DNA of 64,000 bases, taken from positions 143,413,402 to 143,477,401 of the forward strand of contig NC_133122.1 in the NCBI RefSeq assembly GCF_033568475.1. The letters are read 5' to 3'. The DNA is from Henckelia pumila (taxonomy: Eukaryota > Streptophyta > Magnoliopsida > Lamiales > Gesneriaceae). The notes under the pieces were generated by a model, which worked only from the letters and a program-made list of their open reading frames with translations, searched no databases and was not told the origin of the DNA. The position numbers and the translations under genes are program-made. Below are positions 36,654 to 48,811 of the stretch, one piece after another (within the stretch, counting starts at the first letter, position 1; each line of letters starts with the position of its first letter).

Positions 36654-36895
36654 CTCAATTTGGGCATTCTAAATCTAATTTCTTTGCAAGGTTGTTTAAT
36701 TTTCACATAAACAAAAAAAAAGTGATTAGATCAATTTTATGTTTAGTTGTGTAATTAAAATCATTATTTGAAAATTTTGAAAGAGAGCGTTAAAATATAT
36801 TGCATTTAACTTTTTTTATTTTGAGTTTGATATGTTTCGTCATAATTGAGTATTGAACTCGAAATCTAATACGAGACTTTTTTCAAACATAATTT

Positions 36896-37010
36896 TTTTT
36901 TATTAGACTGTCTCGCAGATCAGTTTTATGAGACGAATCTCTAACCCGATTCTATTCATGAAAAATAATTATTTTTTATATCAATTTTTTATTACTTATA
37001 TAAATTTGAT
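36896..37010. repeat. Dispersed short repeat, copy 3
   Basis: It contains GACTGTCTCGCAGATCAG, TGAGACGAATCTCTAACCCG and the ATAATTATTTTTTATATCAA tail in the same order as the other copies. Confidence 0.55.
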
Positions 37011-37362
37011 CAACTCATGTCAAAAATATAAACACACGAGATTTGTGTCCCAAAAGACCACTTATTCTCAAAAAAATCATAGTATCTTACTTTTTTATGT
37101 TATAAAAGTTATAAAGACTCAATCAAATATAAAATAAACAATTAAAAAATTAAACACTTTTTAAACAAATAAATAAATTTAAAAAGAAAGGGAAAAAAGC
37201 AAGCTCGCTTCCAAGTCTAACGACTCCATCTAGCATATATTGGGAATCTTCCTAAAGAACCCATTTTCAAGACCCCATTTTCACATATCAAAATAAACTT
37301 CTCCATTCTCTCTGCAACAAATTGGAGATTTTTACAGTGAAGCAGAGAGGATTTCTCCAGCC

Positions 37363-38247
37363 ATGATCGGGAAAAACCCGAAGCCCATGATCGGGATACT
37401 CGCCGGATCCTTGGTTTCCGGCAATAGATCCGGCATAGTGGATGCAGTCACCAGCTCGAGGAGCCACTCTGAGCCTAAAGCTCAGTCCCCGAGAGCCCTG
37501 AAATGTTTCGATTTTGGTGGAGTCGGATTAGGAATAGTGGCGGCACTCGAGAAATCCGGTGATCGCGTGGGTGAAACTCCGGCCAACGCAGCGTTATTCA
37601 ACCGAAAGGCGAGCCGATCCAACCCCATTCCCGTGAAGAATCCGTTTCGAGCTGTGGAGGAATTCGAGATGGAAAGTTCAGAGGAATACACAATCGTGAC
37701 GTCCCATGGACCAGATAACCACAACACCACCAAAGTGTATTATGGTGGGATTATTGAGCGTGGTAGAAAGGGTGACGAAAGAGCCCCTTTCAGAATACAA
37801 AGGGCTAGTGTATTCCACATATCTCCGCCGAGATTGGGGGACGTCGCCGGAGCTCCGGCGACGGATTTCCTGAGCTCCTGCAACTTGTGCAAGAAGCAAC
37901 TCCATGGCAAAGACATATACATGTACAGGTACAATTCTATACATGTTCCTTTGCAAGATTTGTTTTCTTGATCAAACAACATGGAATCGAGAAAATTGTT
38001 TTAAAATATTTGAAAAGTAATAAAAGTCAATCATGTTGATGGATGATGATGATTTTGAGTGTTTTCTTGCACGGAATTTGGCAGGGGAGACAGAGCATTT
38101 TGCAGCTCAGAGTGTCGATACAGCCAAATAGTAATGGACGAGCGCAAAGACAAGTGCAGATCAGACAGCTCGAGACCCGTCGTCGAGGTTTCGAGCTCGC
38201 CTCTTTCGAATGGACATGTTTTCACCACCGGCATCCTAGCAACTTAG
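37363..38247 (+). CDS. FCS-like zinc finger (FLZ, DUF581) protein
   Basis: Two exons, 37363-37928 and 38085-38247, join at a GT-AG intron (AG|G) into 242 residues. The FLZ domain (about residues 170-200) reads CNLCKKQLHGKDIYMYRG, then FCSSEC: a C-x2-C pair, a spacer and the FCSxEC motif that names the family. The intron cuts the finger between its two cysteine pairs. FLZ proteins are plant adaptors that bind SnRK1 kinase subunits and take part in sugar and stress signalling. The N-terminal part (MIGKNPKPMIGILAG) and the PRALKCFDF segment fit long members of the family, but a specific paralogue is not assigned. ATG 37363 is the first in frame after a CT-rich leader. Confidence 0.93.
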
Positions 38248-38370
38248 CTTTCATGGAATCCATAGATATTGTATGTATATCTGTGTTATTAGAGTAAATA
38301 GAGATAGAAACTCAATAATAAGTATATATATGAGCAAGTTGATCTTTGTGGTTGTTAGTAATAATGATAT

Positions 38371-39480
38371 TGACCAAGTTTTGCTTACATAAAAGGATGT
38401 GAATTGTTAAGTTTTATACTATTGTAGTACTGTTGGTTTTCCCAAGTTGTCGTTTGAGATGGTGCATGCGATTAAACGTTGCTTGCTAATTACAATTGTT
38501 GATAATCTATTGTATATTTTACTAGGACATCAAATATTTGATTGAGCATCTGAACGAGAAGGCGGAGAAGAGGGCTGGTAATCCGAAATGAGGGGTAAAG
38601 ACATTGACCAAGTTTTGCTTACATAAAAGTGTGTGAATTGTTAAGTTTTATAATACTCTAGTACTGTGGGTTTTCCCAAGTTGTCGTTTGAGATGGTGAC
38701 ATGTGATTAACGTTGATTGCTATTCACCCGGTGGATCATAGAACCACCCTAGTAAAATATACAATAGATTATCAACAATTGTAATTAGCAAGCAACGTTA
38801 ATCGCATGTCACCATCTCAAACGACAACTTGGGAAAACCAACAGTACTACATTAGCATAAAACTTAACAATTCACACACTTTTATGTAAGCAAAACTTGG
38901 TCAATGTCTTTACCCCTCATTTCGGATTACCAGCCCTCTTCTCCGCCTTCTCGTTCAGATGCTCCTCCGCCGCCAAATATTCTTCTTTGATTACGATACT
39001 TGTAGATTATGTAATCTGTTATTTCATCTCACCAGAAACAATCAAATATTTGATGTACCTAGTAAAATATACAATAGATTATCAACAATTGTAATTAGCA
39101 AGCAACGTTAATCGCATGTCACCATCTCAAACGACAACTTGGGAAAACCAGCAGTACTACAGTAGCATAAAACTTAACAATTCACACACTTTTATATAAG
39201 CAAAACTTGGTCAATGTCTTTACCCCTCATTTCGGATTACCAGCCCTCTTCTCCGACTTCTCGTTCAGATGCTCCTCCGCCGCCAAATATTTTTTTTTGT
39301 AATTAACAAGCAACGTTTAATCGCATTCAACCGGTAGATCTGGGTCATTCATTGGCCCGGGCCCCATACACAAATTGTGTGAGGCCCGGGCCAATGAACG
39401 GTGGATGACCCATTTTACTAAGTACAGCAAATATTTGATTGTTATCACATAATCTACAAGTATCGTATTAAAAAAAAAAT
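38371..39480. repeat. Foldback array of a repeated unit of about 230 bp
   Basis: Four copies of one unit are present. Two are in plus orientation (38371-38525 partial, and about 38544-38720). Two are in reverse (38750-38980 and 39059-39290). Shared landmarks are TGACCAAGTTTTGCTTACAT, CCCAAGTTGTCGTTTGAGAT and CAATTGTTGATAATCTATTG. A second inverted pair lies at about 38990-39015 and 39440-39468 (GATACTTGTAGATTATGT and its complement). The two reverse copies are more alike than either is to the plus copies. No transposase is seen. Confidence 0.85.
39341..39412. repeat. GC-rich imperfect hairpin
   Basis: The left arm runs TGGGTCATTCATTGGCCCGG to about 39366. The right arm, 39383-39412, carries GGCCCGGGCCAATGAAC and GGATGACCCA. 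A few extra bases in the right arm bulge out. The hairpin sits inside the foldback array and is the only GC-rich piece of it. Confidence 0.85.
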
Positions 39481-39924
39481 ATTTGGTTCCATGTTCATAT
39501 TAATGGTTGAAGCAGTAAAAGTTGAGAGAAGATTTCAATACTCAAGATCTTGAATTTTACAACAGAAGTTTATCGAAACTTAATTTTTTTTAAAAAAGAA
39601 ACTGTTGACTAAAAGTTAATCATACGAATTTGGTAGAACAAAAAAGGATGGTTAAATACGGAGTTCGATTTTGTCACTCCCATCTTTACGAAACAAATTC
39701 AACAGTCGCAATACAAAGACAATAATGGTGGAATCCAACAATAAAATCCAGAATCTCTCTAGTAGTATTCATACAACAAAGATACAATCATTTATAAGAC
39801 TACTTGAAATAAAGACAAAATGCAGTAGCAAAAGTAGTATGAAACGGAAAAGAAAACAGCAGCAACTTGCTAAACTGAAATTCCTGCGTGCTATTCGAAG
39901 CAGCGACACTTTAGATTACCATGG

Positions 39925-42900
39925 CTACTGATAGAACATGGGTTGCTGGGATGTGCCGATGCTCGAATACATGGCGTCGTATATAGGCTGAGTGGCAGCA
40001 GCAAGTCGCTGACCCTGTGGATGCATCAGGGCTGCTTGTGCACCACCCATCATTTTACTCAAAGCAAGTTGCCGCTCATAGGCAGCAAGATCAGCAGCCG
40101 TAAATCCTGGCATATGAGTTGCAGCTGGAGGAGGTAGAGGGGTAGAACTGGTTCCTGGAGGAGTAGGCTTGCTGCCCCATGAGCACTGCAGTATTATAAT
40201 ATTTGTTTATTAGATCTTTAATTTGAGCCTTTTTCCAGAAAATAGGAACCAAAATATGGAAAATTTTCTAACTGGCCGGGAACCAGATCAAGATAGCGTC
40301 GACTAATAGCTATTAGAATTTGGAGCTTCAAAAGTTGAATGACAGGTTTAAATATATAGATATAGATATACCGACCAAGGCGTATATAATGAATGTGTAC
40401 CTTTATCGGTTTGCCAAAAAGGATGCGAGCATTTCCCATTTGGATAGCGCGAGCTGCTTCAGCATGACTGCTATATCTTATGAAGCCAAAACCTTTGTCT
40501 CGCTGAACACGGATATCCTCAATTGCTCCAACTCCAAGTGCATGGAAATGACGGTGTAGATCAACAGAAGTCACCTGCAGTTATTGTTGTTAGCAATATT
40601 AACAGAACATATTTTTGTCTACAACTCCTGAAACAAGAGAAATGAGTAAATCACTAAACATGTAACTATTACCATCAGCACTCAGCAGGGAAACAAAATT
40701 AATGAACAAAATCATTAAATAAATCAGTATATATGTAAAGCAACAGAACTTCATGATTGATCGAAGTTCAGAGTAGGTAGGTACAATACATTGCATATCT
40801 AGACGAAACAGATGACAATAACATATATAAAGGAAAATTTTCATATAGGAGATTGGAGGATTGCACAAGATCACAACCTCAAGGGTGTCCTCGTCTCCTA
40901 GAGATGATATGATTCAGTAAGTTTATATATGGCCAAAACTAAACCAGTTGCAGTTCTCGTTTTTTTACAGATCCGAAAGAGTATCTAGTTACCATATGTA
41001 TGATACTTACAAAGATGCATTAAGTCGCATCTAAACAACTCAACTAGCTGATACAGTTCCTAGTTCAACCTCTAAAATGAACAATAACGAACAATCACTT
41101 CATTTGATAACACATAGACCAGATTGCAATGGTAGCATACCACAAGAAGAGTGAATTTTTTCACATAATACGAGATTAGCTTAAATATATGCTTACTTCA
41201 GGAGCAAGATTGCCAACATAGACAGTGGTATACTGTGGATTGTTTTCCGGGGCATCTTCATTCCTCTTTTCTACACCATCTTCTGCAGAACGGATCATGA
41301 GGAAAAAAGAATACAACATATGAAGAACGTAGACAAACCCAAAGCAAAACCCATATCCTTTTCAACATTAAATCAATTAAATCAAAATTATAGAACATCT
41401 AGCAACTGGGACTCCTGCATTGTTAAAAGCTAAGCGCCTGATCATTCAATGATAACGATCATTAAAGTTGAAACCAGATTTACAGAAACCAAATATTTTG
41501 TGAATAACCAACTCAGCGTCCCACTCATTAGCTCTACAACATTTTTTCAATTAATATCATTGAAAAATTCATTGACATTCAGAACCAGATCTATCGACGT
41601 GAATATTATAGTTAACCAACCTGATGTTCCATTTGTTAGTTCCACAATGGTTTTTAAATCAGAACTCTGCTGGTCATCACCCAGACCAGCACCTTTTGTG
41701 GCCCAGTTGCAGCGGATTTGTCTACTTCCAAGCCACTTTCCTGCAATTTCAAGGGGAAAAGTATTGCTTTAGAACTAAATATCAACTACAACTCATGCCT
41801 TACAGATTCTAGCAAAATCATCATTGCAAACCAATCTGGTGTCGGCAAAAAGGTGTTTTTTTCTGAGTCAACCAGAGGATATTAAATATGTTGTTTGTGA
41901 TTCTTCGGAAAACAAGTACAAACAACAGCAAGGGCTCAAAATAGATCTAACATGGTGAATCTTGTAAAAAAAATTCTTATCATGCAGCTGCAATCATCAT
42001 AGCTTCGTTCAGACTAACTTTTCATAAATGTATCAACATTACCTAATTATTGCATGAAGCAGTCAACATGAGGTTAGAAACAAGGATCCCTGAGGTCCAA
42101 TAGTGATACAAAAATCCTCAGAGACAAATTATCTTATAAATCATTACATAACATTTATTTCAATACATCTTATAACGTGAAATTTAAATTTATAAAAACA
42201 CAACAAAAAACCCCACGTACGATGCATGAATTTATAGCCCAAATACAGGAATATATTTTAAAAATTAAAATAAAAGAAATCCACTAAATAGAATCAGAAT
42301 TTTTTTAAAAATAAAAAATAAAAATAAAAAAGAGCGACAAAACAAAGCATACCCACCATTCAAGTCATTTATTGAACTTTGAGCGTCCTGGAAGTCACAC
42401 AAGATACAGAATGATCAATTGATGAGTGCTTGCACAAATAGAAAAGACAAAGAAGAAAAAATCCATACTCAGACCTGCTGACTACGAAAAGAAACAAAAC
42501 CGAAGCCCCTTGAGCGACCAGTTTTCTGATCCCACATGACCCTCGCATCTCTGCATCAATAAAATGATGGCTGTTGAGTTGCTTGTGAAATCAAGGGTGA
42601 AATCAACCTCAAGGAATTGCAAACAAAATTGAACTTACGAACAAGTAGGATAGACAGAGAAACATGCAAATAAGGTAGCATCCGTAACCTCCGGGCTAAG
42701 ATCACCGACAAAAATATTGAATTGATCTGTAAAGCCATGTGTACAGATGATCACCAAAACTTAGTCCCAAACTAATTGGCGTATTATATAATTCTGGATA
42801 TATACAACATACTTGTTGTGTCCTCTCTCTGCGAACTAGCATATGCCCAGTTAACTTTAATAGGTTGACCAAACCTGCAAATTGCATTTAAATAATCAAG

Positions 42901-45169
42901 AACCCACTGTGAGGCAAATAATTTACCAATCTTCCTACTTACAATTGCCTCCCATTCAAAGTCACAATAGCAAGGGCGGCTGACCGGCGATCAAAGTAAT
43001 CCACAAAGCCATATGATGACTGCATTACAGGTTGGAAACACCCGTTAGGATGAGAAGATTAGCACTTCAATAAACACAATATACTTCAGTGGATTAGGTC
43101 AATCAATGAATAAATTGTGATCAAAATGCAAACCTTGGCAAGGAACTTAAACTTTTGCGTGTTTATTCATTGTCCTGAATAAATACTGGGTAACACAGAT
43201 ATTAACTTTTATTTCATAAAGAGGAAAAGAAGTGGAAGCTACATCACTCACTCGTAAGAAAAAATTACAAGGATAAGAACATTGATGGCAACCATAAAAG
43301 TAGCAGAAAGTTGTATATTTGGTTGGAGCATACTTTTCTAAACTTGTGTGTCCTGGATAACACTAAGACAACAACCTCTAGACATGTTCATACTGAATCA
43401 AACATGAATGTTTAACAAAACATTCAAGAACCACAATAAAATTGAATGCAACTGAAACTGCATAAGCATAGAAGTCAAGGGAGTAAGGGAAGCATGAAAC
43501 ATAGGAGATAAAAAAAAAATTCTCAGAGGACGTGAATGGTGAAGAGGAGAAACAATGAGACATAAGACCACACCTTCTCTTTACGAATGAGCTTGCAACC
43601 TTCAAGAGGACCAGTATTAGCAAAAACCTCTTGAAGAAGTGGTTCCGTAACTTGTGGGTGGATGTTTCCGACATACCTATGTGGCATCACAAAATGGTTT
43701 ATAAATCAACAAATATTGCTCCTGTACATTGAGATAGCTAGTCCAGAGGCATGATATGCCACGAAATAATTCAATCAACATCTATGGATTAACTTAATAC
43801 TTCAACATGGTAAAAACTGTGTCAGCACAAGGACAAGAAATGAAAAGGGAAATCGGAAAAAAACAAAAACAAAAAACAAAGTGCTCAAAAAATTCAGGGT
43901 TCGTTAGGAACTCACACACTGCGGCATGTACTTGAATCAAATCCGGGGGGTAAATTTCCACTCAAGATAGGTTCTATCTGCATGTAGCAAACAAGTCATA
44001 AGAGATGTCCGACTGGATGAAAAAAATTCGTCTGCATACAATAGATCAAACCTAATTTGCATTTTAATATCACCTCAATTCCACAAATGGACAAAGACGT
44101 GGAACACATTGAGGTTTACGGAATTCAAACGTATAAGAACACATATTGACAACAGATTCAAAATCCCACTTGTCCATTTCGACACCAACAGAAACTTCAT
44201 CCAACATCCCAACTTCTATGTACTGAATGCTCCCATTTGGTCAGATTCTTTAAAGATAAGGGACCAGCCCCATTAATTGTAGATACATGTCATAAATTAA
44301 ATATTCACATTTGACGAACAAAAAGCTCTCTCAACCCAATTTCATTTATAAAAAACTAGAATTTAAGAACAAACTTCCAAAAGTCCGCCATCTAACAAGC
44401 AACAATGTAGCAGATATCCAAACATCTCTCTTACATATTTACTATGCATAGGAAAAAATCTAGGAATCGCCTGGGACTAAGAGTCGAAGCGGAATTTCAA
44501 GGAAATAAGTTCTTGGTAGAGAAATACAGCACAACTTACTGCAAAAAAGCAATCTAACATCACATTGTCCAACTTCGATCTTGAATTGAAATAGAAAATG
44601 ACAGTGATACTAGCTTCACTTAACTAATCACACATTTGAAAACAATCATCAGAATCCCAATCATGAAAATTCAGCCATTCTTAACAAGTAATTATTTATT
44701 GATACAGCTTCTCCACTGAGTCAAGTAGACAAGCAGCATCACTCCCCCATCTGTATTATGTTATCCAATATGCAGTTCAAGGTTTTTCTTTACAATTTCA
44801 TTCATTAACACAAATCAGTAATACGACTTCAAGAAATTAATATTTTTTTAGCATTTATCTCCATTATCTCCCAGAAATGGGCAAAGCAACCTAACAAGAA
44901 GCTACTGAAATGGCCAAAAAAAAAAACCCAACTTGATTCTTCAATGGATAGCTAAGCACAATCACCGCATAAATTCTAACTCAAGTAATTCAATCAACAA
45001 ATTTTAACAGAAAAAAATATCAAACAAATAAAGAAATGAAAACGTGATAAGGTAAAAAATAATAATAATAATAATAATAAATACAAACCTGAGGCTGAGC
45101 GAGGAGACCCGGATGATAAAGAGATTGTTGCATTAGAGCTTGCTGTTGCTTCAACCTCTGGTGATGCAT
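39925..45169 (-). CDS. UBP1: Oligouridylate-binding protein, UBP1 type (three RRMs)
   Basis: This is an RNA-binding protein with U-rich RNA preference. Family members stabilise mRNA, help splicing of U-rich introns and form stress granules. Coding exons in gene order: 45169-45089, 43977-43916, 43676-43574, 43019-42943, 42874-42813, 42726-42639, 42550-42475, 42387-42357, 41740-41621, 41282-41197, 40574-40401 and 40185-39925. All introns are GT-AG and phases agree, giving 406 residues. The start is [23 protein letters not shown]1 begins at [11 protein letters not shown], with its RNP1 motif near [12 protein letters not shown]2 begins at [17 protein letters not shown], with RNP1 [12 protein letters not shown]3 begins at [12 protein letters not shown], with RNP1 KGFGFIRYS. 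The tail is rich in Ala, Gln and Met and ends in MFYQ. Exon 8 is only 31 bp. Assignment to UBP1 rather than RBP45/47 rests on the N-terminus, the RRM order and the tail. The gene converges on FLZ. Confidence 0.94.
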
Positions 45170-45460
45170 CTTGTCTTTACTCAACAAAAAAAAAAAAGTA
45201 CAGAAAAAAAAATGATAAAATAAAAACGAAATTAAGGTTCTTACAAGGTAAGAAACATGAACGAAGAAAAAAAGTAAAAAAACAAAAATTAAAATAAAGA
45301 AAAATGAAGAGAAAAATAAAAGAAGAAGAAGAAATGAAAAAAAAAAACCCTCGAAGGCAAGGACAGCAGGTAAGAAAGCACGGGTAAGAAGAAGATGGTG
45401 ATCGATTGTATAGGCCGAGGGATTTGATTGCCTGGATCTCCTTATTTTGTCTTTACTATG
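45170..45460 (-). promoter_or_regulatory. Probable 5' UTR and promoter of UBP1-like gene
   Basis: Upstream of the start codon the minus strand is very T/C-rich, with long poly-T and TTC runs, as in many plant leaders. No TATA box was recognised. The transcript start is not known. Confidence 0.4.
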
Positions 45461-46295
45461 TGCTTCATCGTTTCTGACCGTTGGATGTAATCAAGGGTAT
45501 TAACCAGCCAATAAGAAATCGGGGGATAATGTAAACTGATTTATTATGCAAATTTGATGTATGTTCAAAAATCATAATTCATAATAATAAAAAGGATATT
45601 TATTTCCTTTTTGTTAAGCTAAATGATAGAAGTCAAAATTACATAACTAAATAAACGAACAAAATAAATTCTTGAATTCTTGGGATACTTGAACATAAAA
45701 ATCATAAATATTTGTGATTGTGCGACTTGATTTGCCGATCTTTATTAGTAACAGATGATTCACTTCGATGTTTTGATGCATTGGTTGACAACGTAGGAAT
45801 GCTAGCTTATTTTGTCAAGTGAAAAGGGTTTGCAATAGCTAAAGTCGTATTCAATGCGTTTGTTATAAAAATAACGTTTGAAATCAATGGTTTTTCAAAG
45901 GTGATAAGATATCGAAACTGACGCAGAATGATGTTTTATCAAATGTTGTTCACAGTTAATAAAATACCCACTTGAACTGTAAGGAGTTCCACAACAAAAA
46001 GAGAGATCGGACCAGAATTACAATATCAAGATCATGAGAGACCACAATGCTGACGTGAATATCATATAGTTATAACTTGCATCAGTATTAATTTCTAACA
46101 ATACAAATTGCTATCTTGTATATACTTAGATAGTGATTGCAAAGCTTTGCAAAGAAAATCTATAATAATTTTTTAAAACATTTGCAAATATTACATTAGT
46201 ATTCTATAAAAAATAAATTAAATTTCTATATTAAAAAAATAAAGAAAAAATTGGATTTATCGTTATTTTTCATTCCATAATTATTTTGTTGGTCT
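45461..46295. other. AT-rich intergenic DNA
   Basis: No gene, RNA or repeat that I can name is visible here. Confidence 0.5.
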
Positions 46296-46563
46296 GTAAT
46301 TTTAACGACGACCTATTTTATTTAAAATTCGTACTAAATAGCGACGAATATCAATAATTATATTCGTCGCCTTCATTTTTAGCGACGAATTTTTATTTTA
46401 GTCGCTGAATTATACAAAACTTGTCACTGATTTTGAATAATTTGAATTAGCGACGTTTTTTTGGAAATCCATCGCTAATAGCGACGGTATTTTAAAAACC
46501 GTCAGCTAATTTTAAGAACAAATTTTAGAATTTTGTCGCTAAATGCCATGTTTTCTTGTAGTG
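46296..46563. mobile_element. CACTA transposon terminus with AGCGACG subterminal repeats
   Basis: Read on the minus strand the segment opens CACTACAAGAAAAC (46563-46550), the canonical CACTA terminal repeat. It continues with many direct and inverted copies of TAGCGACG / CGTCGCTA, the subterminal binding motifs of this superfamily. The opposite terminus was not found nearby, so this is a truncated end or one side of a decayed element. Confidence 0.8.
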
Positions 46564-46723
46564 TAATTTCAGTTATGTTTGTGGTCAGGTGCATAACAAG
46601 AATTTTGGTTGAATTTTATTTTAAAAAGTTCTTTAAAAAAACCGACATTTTGAATCGAGGGGAGAATTTCCATTTAAAATATATATAAATATATATTATA
46701 TTGTTTCAATCTTTTAGTCTCAT

Positions 46724-46969
46724 AACATGTTTATTTAATATTTTTTGTTTTTTAAATAATAATTTAATCAATAATTACAAAAAAAAAACACCATAATATT
46801 ACTATTTTGATTTTTTTAATAATTATTGTATATAAATTAAATAAATAACATGTTTATTTAATATTTTTTGTTTTTTAAATAATAATTTCATCAATAATTA
46901 CAAAAAAAAGCCATAATATTAATATTTTGAATTTTTTTAATAATGATTGTTTATAAAATAAATAAAACA
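46724..46969. repeat. Tandem duplication of a 123-bp AT-rich unit
   Basis: The units 46724-46846 and 46847-46969 both begin AACATGTTTATTTAATATT and run parallel with a few substitutions and short poly-A differences. Confidence 0.88.
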
Positions 46970-47087
46970 TATTATGTTATATTTTGATAATTAAATTTTA
47001 TATTGAAAAAATCGATTAAATTTTAATAGTTTTTCCCCCAAATAACTTCAAAATCTATCTAATTAATAGTATTTTAATTATCACAAA

Positions 47088-47235
47088 AATTATGAGATGA
47101 TCTCATATGTCAATTTGTAAGACGGTTTCTTGTTTGGGTCGTTCATTGTAAAAAATTATTATTATGGTATTACTTTTTATATTAAATATGAATGAGGTTG
47201 ACTCGTATCACGGATAAAAATCCGTAAAACCGTCT
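47088..47235. repeat. Dispersed short repeat, copy 4
   Basis: This is the best preserved copy of the family. It has ATGAGATGATCTCATATG, TTTGTAAGACGGTTT and a TTTTTATATTAAATATGA tail, and ends with TAAAACCGTCTCA, which is inverted relative to AGACGGTTT and gives it terminal symmetry. Confidence 0.6.
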
Positions 47236-47529
47236 CAAAAAAAATATTCATTAATTATATATGATATAATTTTATATATAATAATGACATCTGCGATGCG
47301 TGTCCACAAAATATAAACATAAATTCAATAGAGTTTAATAAATATATAAAATAATAAAATCGATTGTGATTTTGTGTGAAAATTTTCGATTTTGGATGAT
47401 TTTGTTTATTGTGCCAAAAATAAAAATTTAAAAATGATTTGCACAAAAAGAAAAAATTAAATGTAAAAAAATAAATTAATGGCAAGCTCGGAATATTGGG
47501 GAAGAAAAGTTCACCAAATTTTGGTATAG

Positions 47530-48720
47530 TAGATATTATTTGTCATGGATTTAACCCTTGTGAGCTCATGTACGACCTTATGCAGAAAATGGGTTTTTAG
47601 GTCTATTAGCCTTCGCGAATTAATCGAGAATTATTTGTTCTATGAAATCTAAAGTTGACTTGAAAATTAGAGTCTATATTTTGAGTAGATATTTTGGAAA
47701 TATTAATTTGCTCAAAACCGATTTGGGGTGAATGAGAAATTATTTATTTAATATTGGTGTATAAGACTCAATTAATTGTATAGTATGGAAATGAGAGTTG
47801 TCCCACATTGAGATAATTTGTCTTTCTATTGCTAAATATATACTATTATGTATGTCAATAGATCGATTAAATTCAAATCAACCAGGTCAAGCCAACCAAC
47901 AAGTTATGCATCTATCGTCATGATAGCTTTTATTTATGCTACTCGAAAATGGGTTTGTTGATGTGGCATTGAGTGGATGATGTAGCGGTTAAGTGTGCGC
48001 CACTAGGGCATGACATGGCGGTAGTTGATTGTCGTTAGATCGAAAGGACAACATGAAGAGTTGTGATGGTTGGATAGTTAGATGAAATTTGGACCGTTGG
48101 ATGATTAGATTGATCTAGATCAAGGAGATTGAATCTTAGTCGTTGGATTAGGCGGTTATGATCTGATGCATCTAGGGTTGCATCCAAAGGATGTAATCAA
48201 TCCAAAGAGGTGCGATCTGGATCGTTCAATTCGAAATTATGCATGAGATTAAATCTGATCAATGGATATGATCGAATGGTTGTGGCTCACCAAAGGGGTG
48301 TGATCTGCACCATTAGATTAAGATTGACAGATCAGATTGAATATAAAGCTTAGAGACACAACTAATCGTAAAAGACCCCTCCAACCCTTGGACATCTATA
48401 AATAGACCACAAGTCATAATGAAAAAATGTAGTTGGTTGTTAGAGATTCTGAAAGCATAAATTAACGTTCATTGTATCCAGCATGTGTCTGCATATATTT
48501 TTTGTTCAGCATTGTCAGAAAGTTCAAAAAGCATCTTAAAGTTCATCGGATTTTGTAATTTGGAGTGTTCCTATTACAAAACGAAAGTCGTTGTATCTTG
48601 GGAGATGATTATCATATTCCATAAGCACCATGTGTGGGGAAAATTCGTCTTAAGAACATAGAGTGTAACTTTAGCATCGACTTTAAATTTTTGTTGGCGT
48701 CGTGTTCCAGTACATGTTGC
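47530..48720 (+). mobile_element. Possible LTR upstream of copia gag remnant
   Basis: The segment lies directly upstream of a copia gag remnant. It contains AGTTGTCCCACATTGAGAT, a text common upstream of TATA boxes in plant copia LTRs, and TATAAATA at 48397-48404. No second copy exists in the window and no clear ends were found, so the LTR call is weak. Confidence 0.35.
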
Positions 48721-48811
48721 AACATCTGTCAAGACACAAGCCAGACAACTTCAGTTTTACACAGGACTCAAACCCAACTATCTTAAGACGAATTTTGATG
48801 TGCATTCTGAA

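Larger units (their letters stand above)
31339..37362. other. Long intergenic region rich in small repeats
   Basis: No gene is seen in about 6 kb. The reading frames present are short, AT-rich and without family features. The region holds a CGGTAT-type repeat block (32744-33170), a hAT-like MITE (34313-34516), a perfect inverted repeat (36461-36617) with an AT microsatellite, and a dispersed-repeat copy (36896-37010). Near 36135-36365 are several TGGGCC/TGGGCT motifs and a CACGTG G-box. They could be control elements, but their distance of about 1 kb from the FLZ start leaves this open. Confidence 0.6.
38248..39924. other. Intergenic between convergent FLZ and UBP1-like genes
   Basis: The stretch holds the 3' UTRs of two converging genes and, between them, the foldback array (38371-39480). 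The reading frames at 38897 and 39671 have no family features and overlap the repeats or the 3' flank. Confidence 0.6.

Noticed and set aside
37482..37982. Three minus-strand frames under FLZ exon 1
   Set aside because: Shadows of the clearly coding plus strand.
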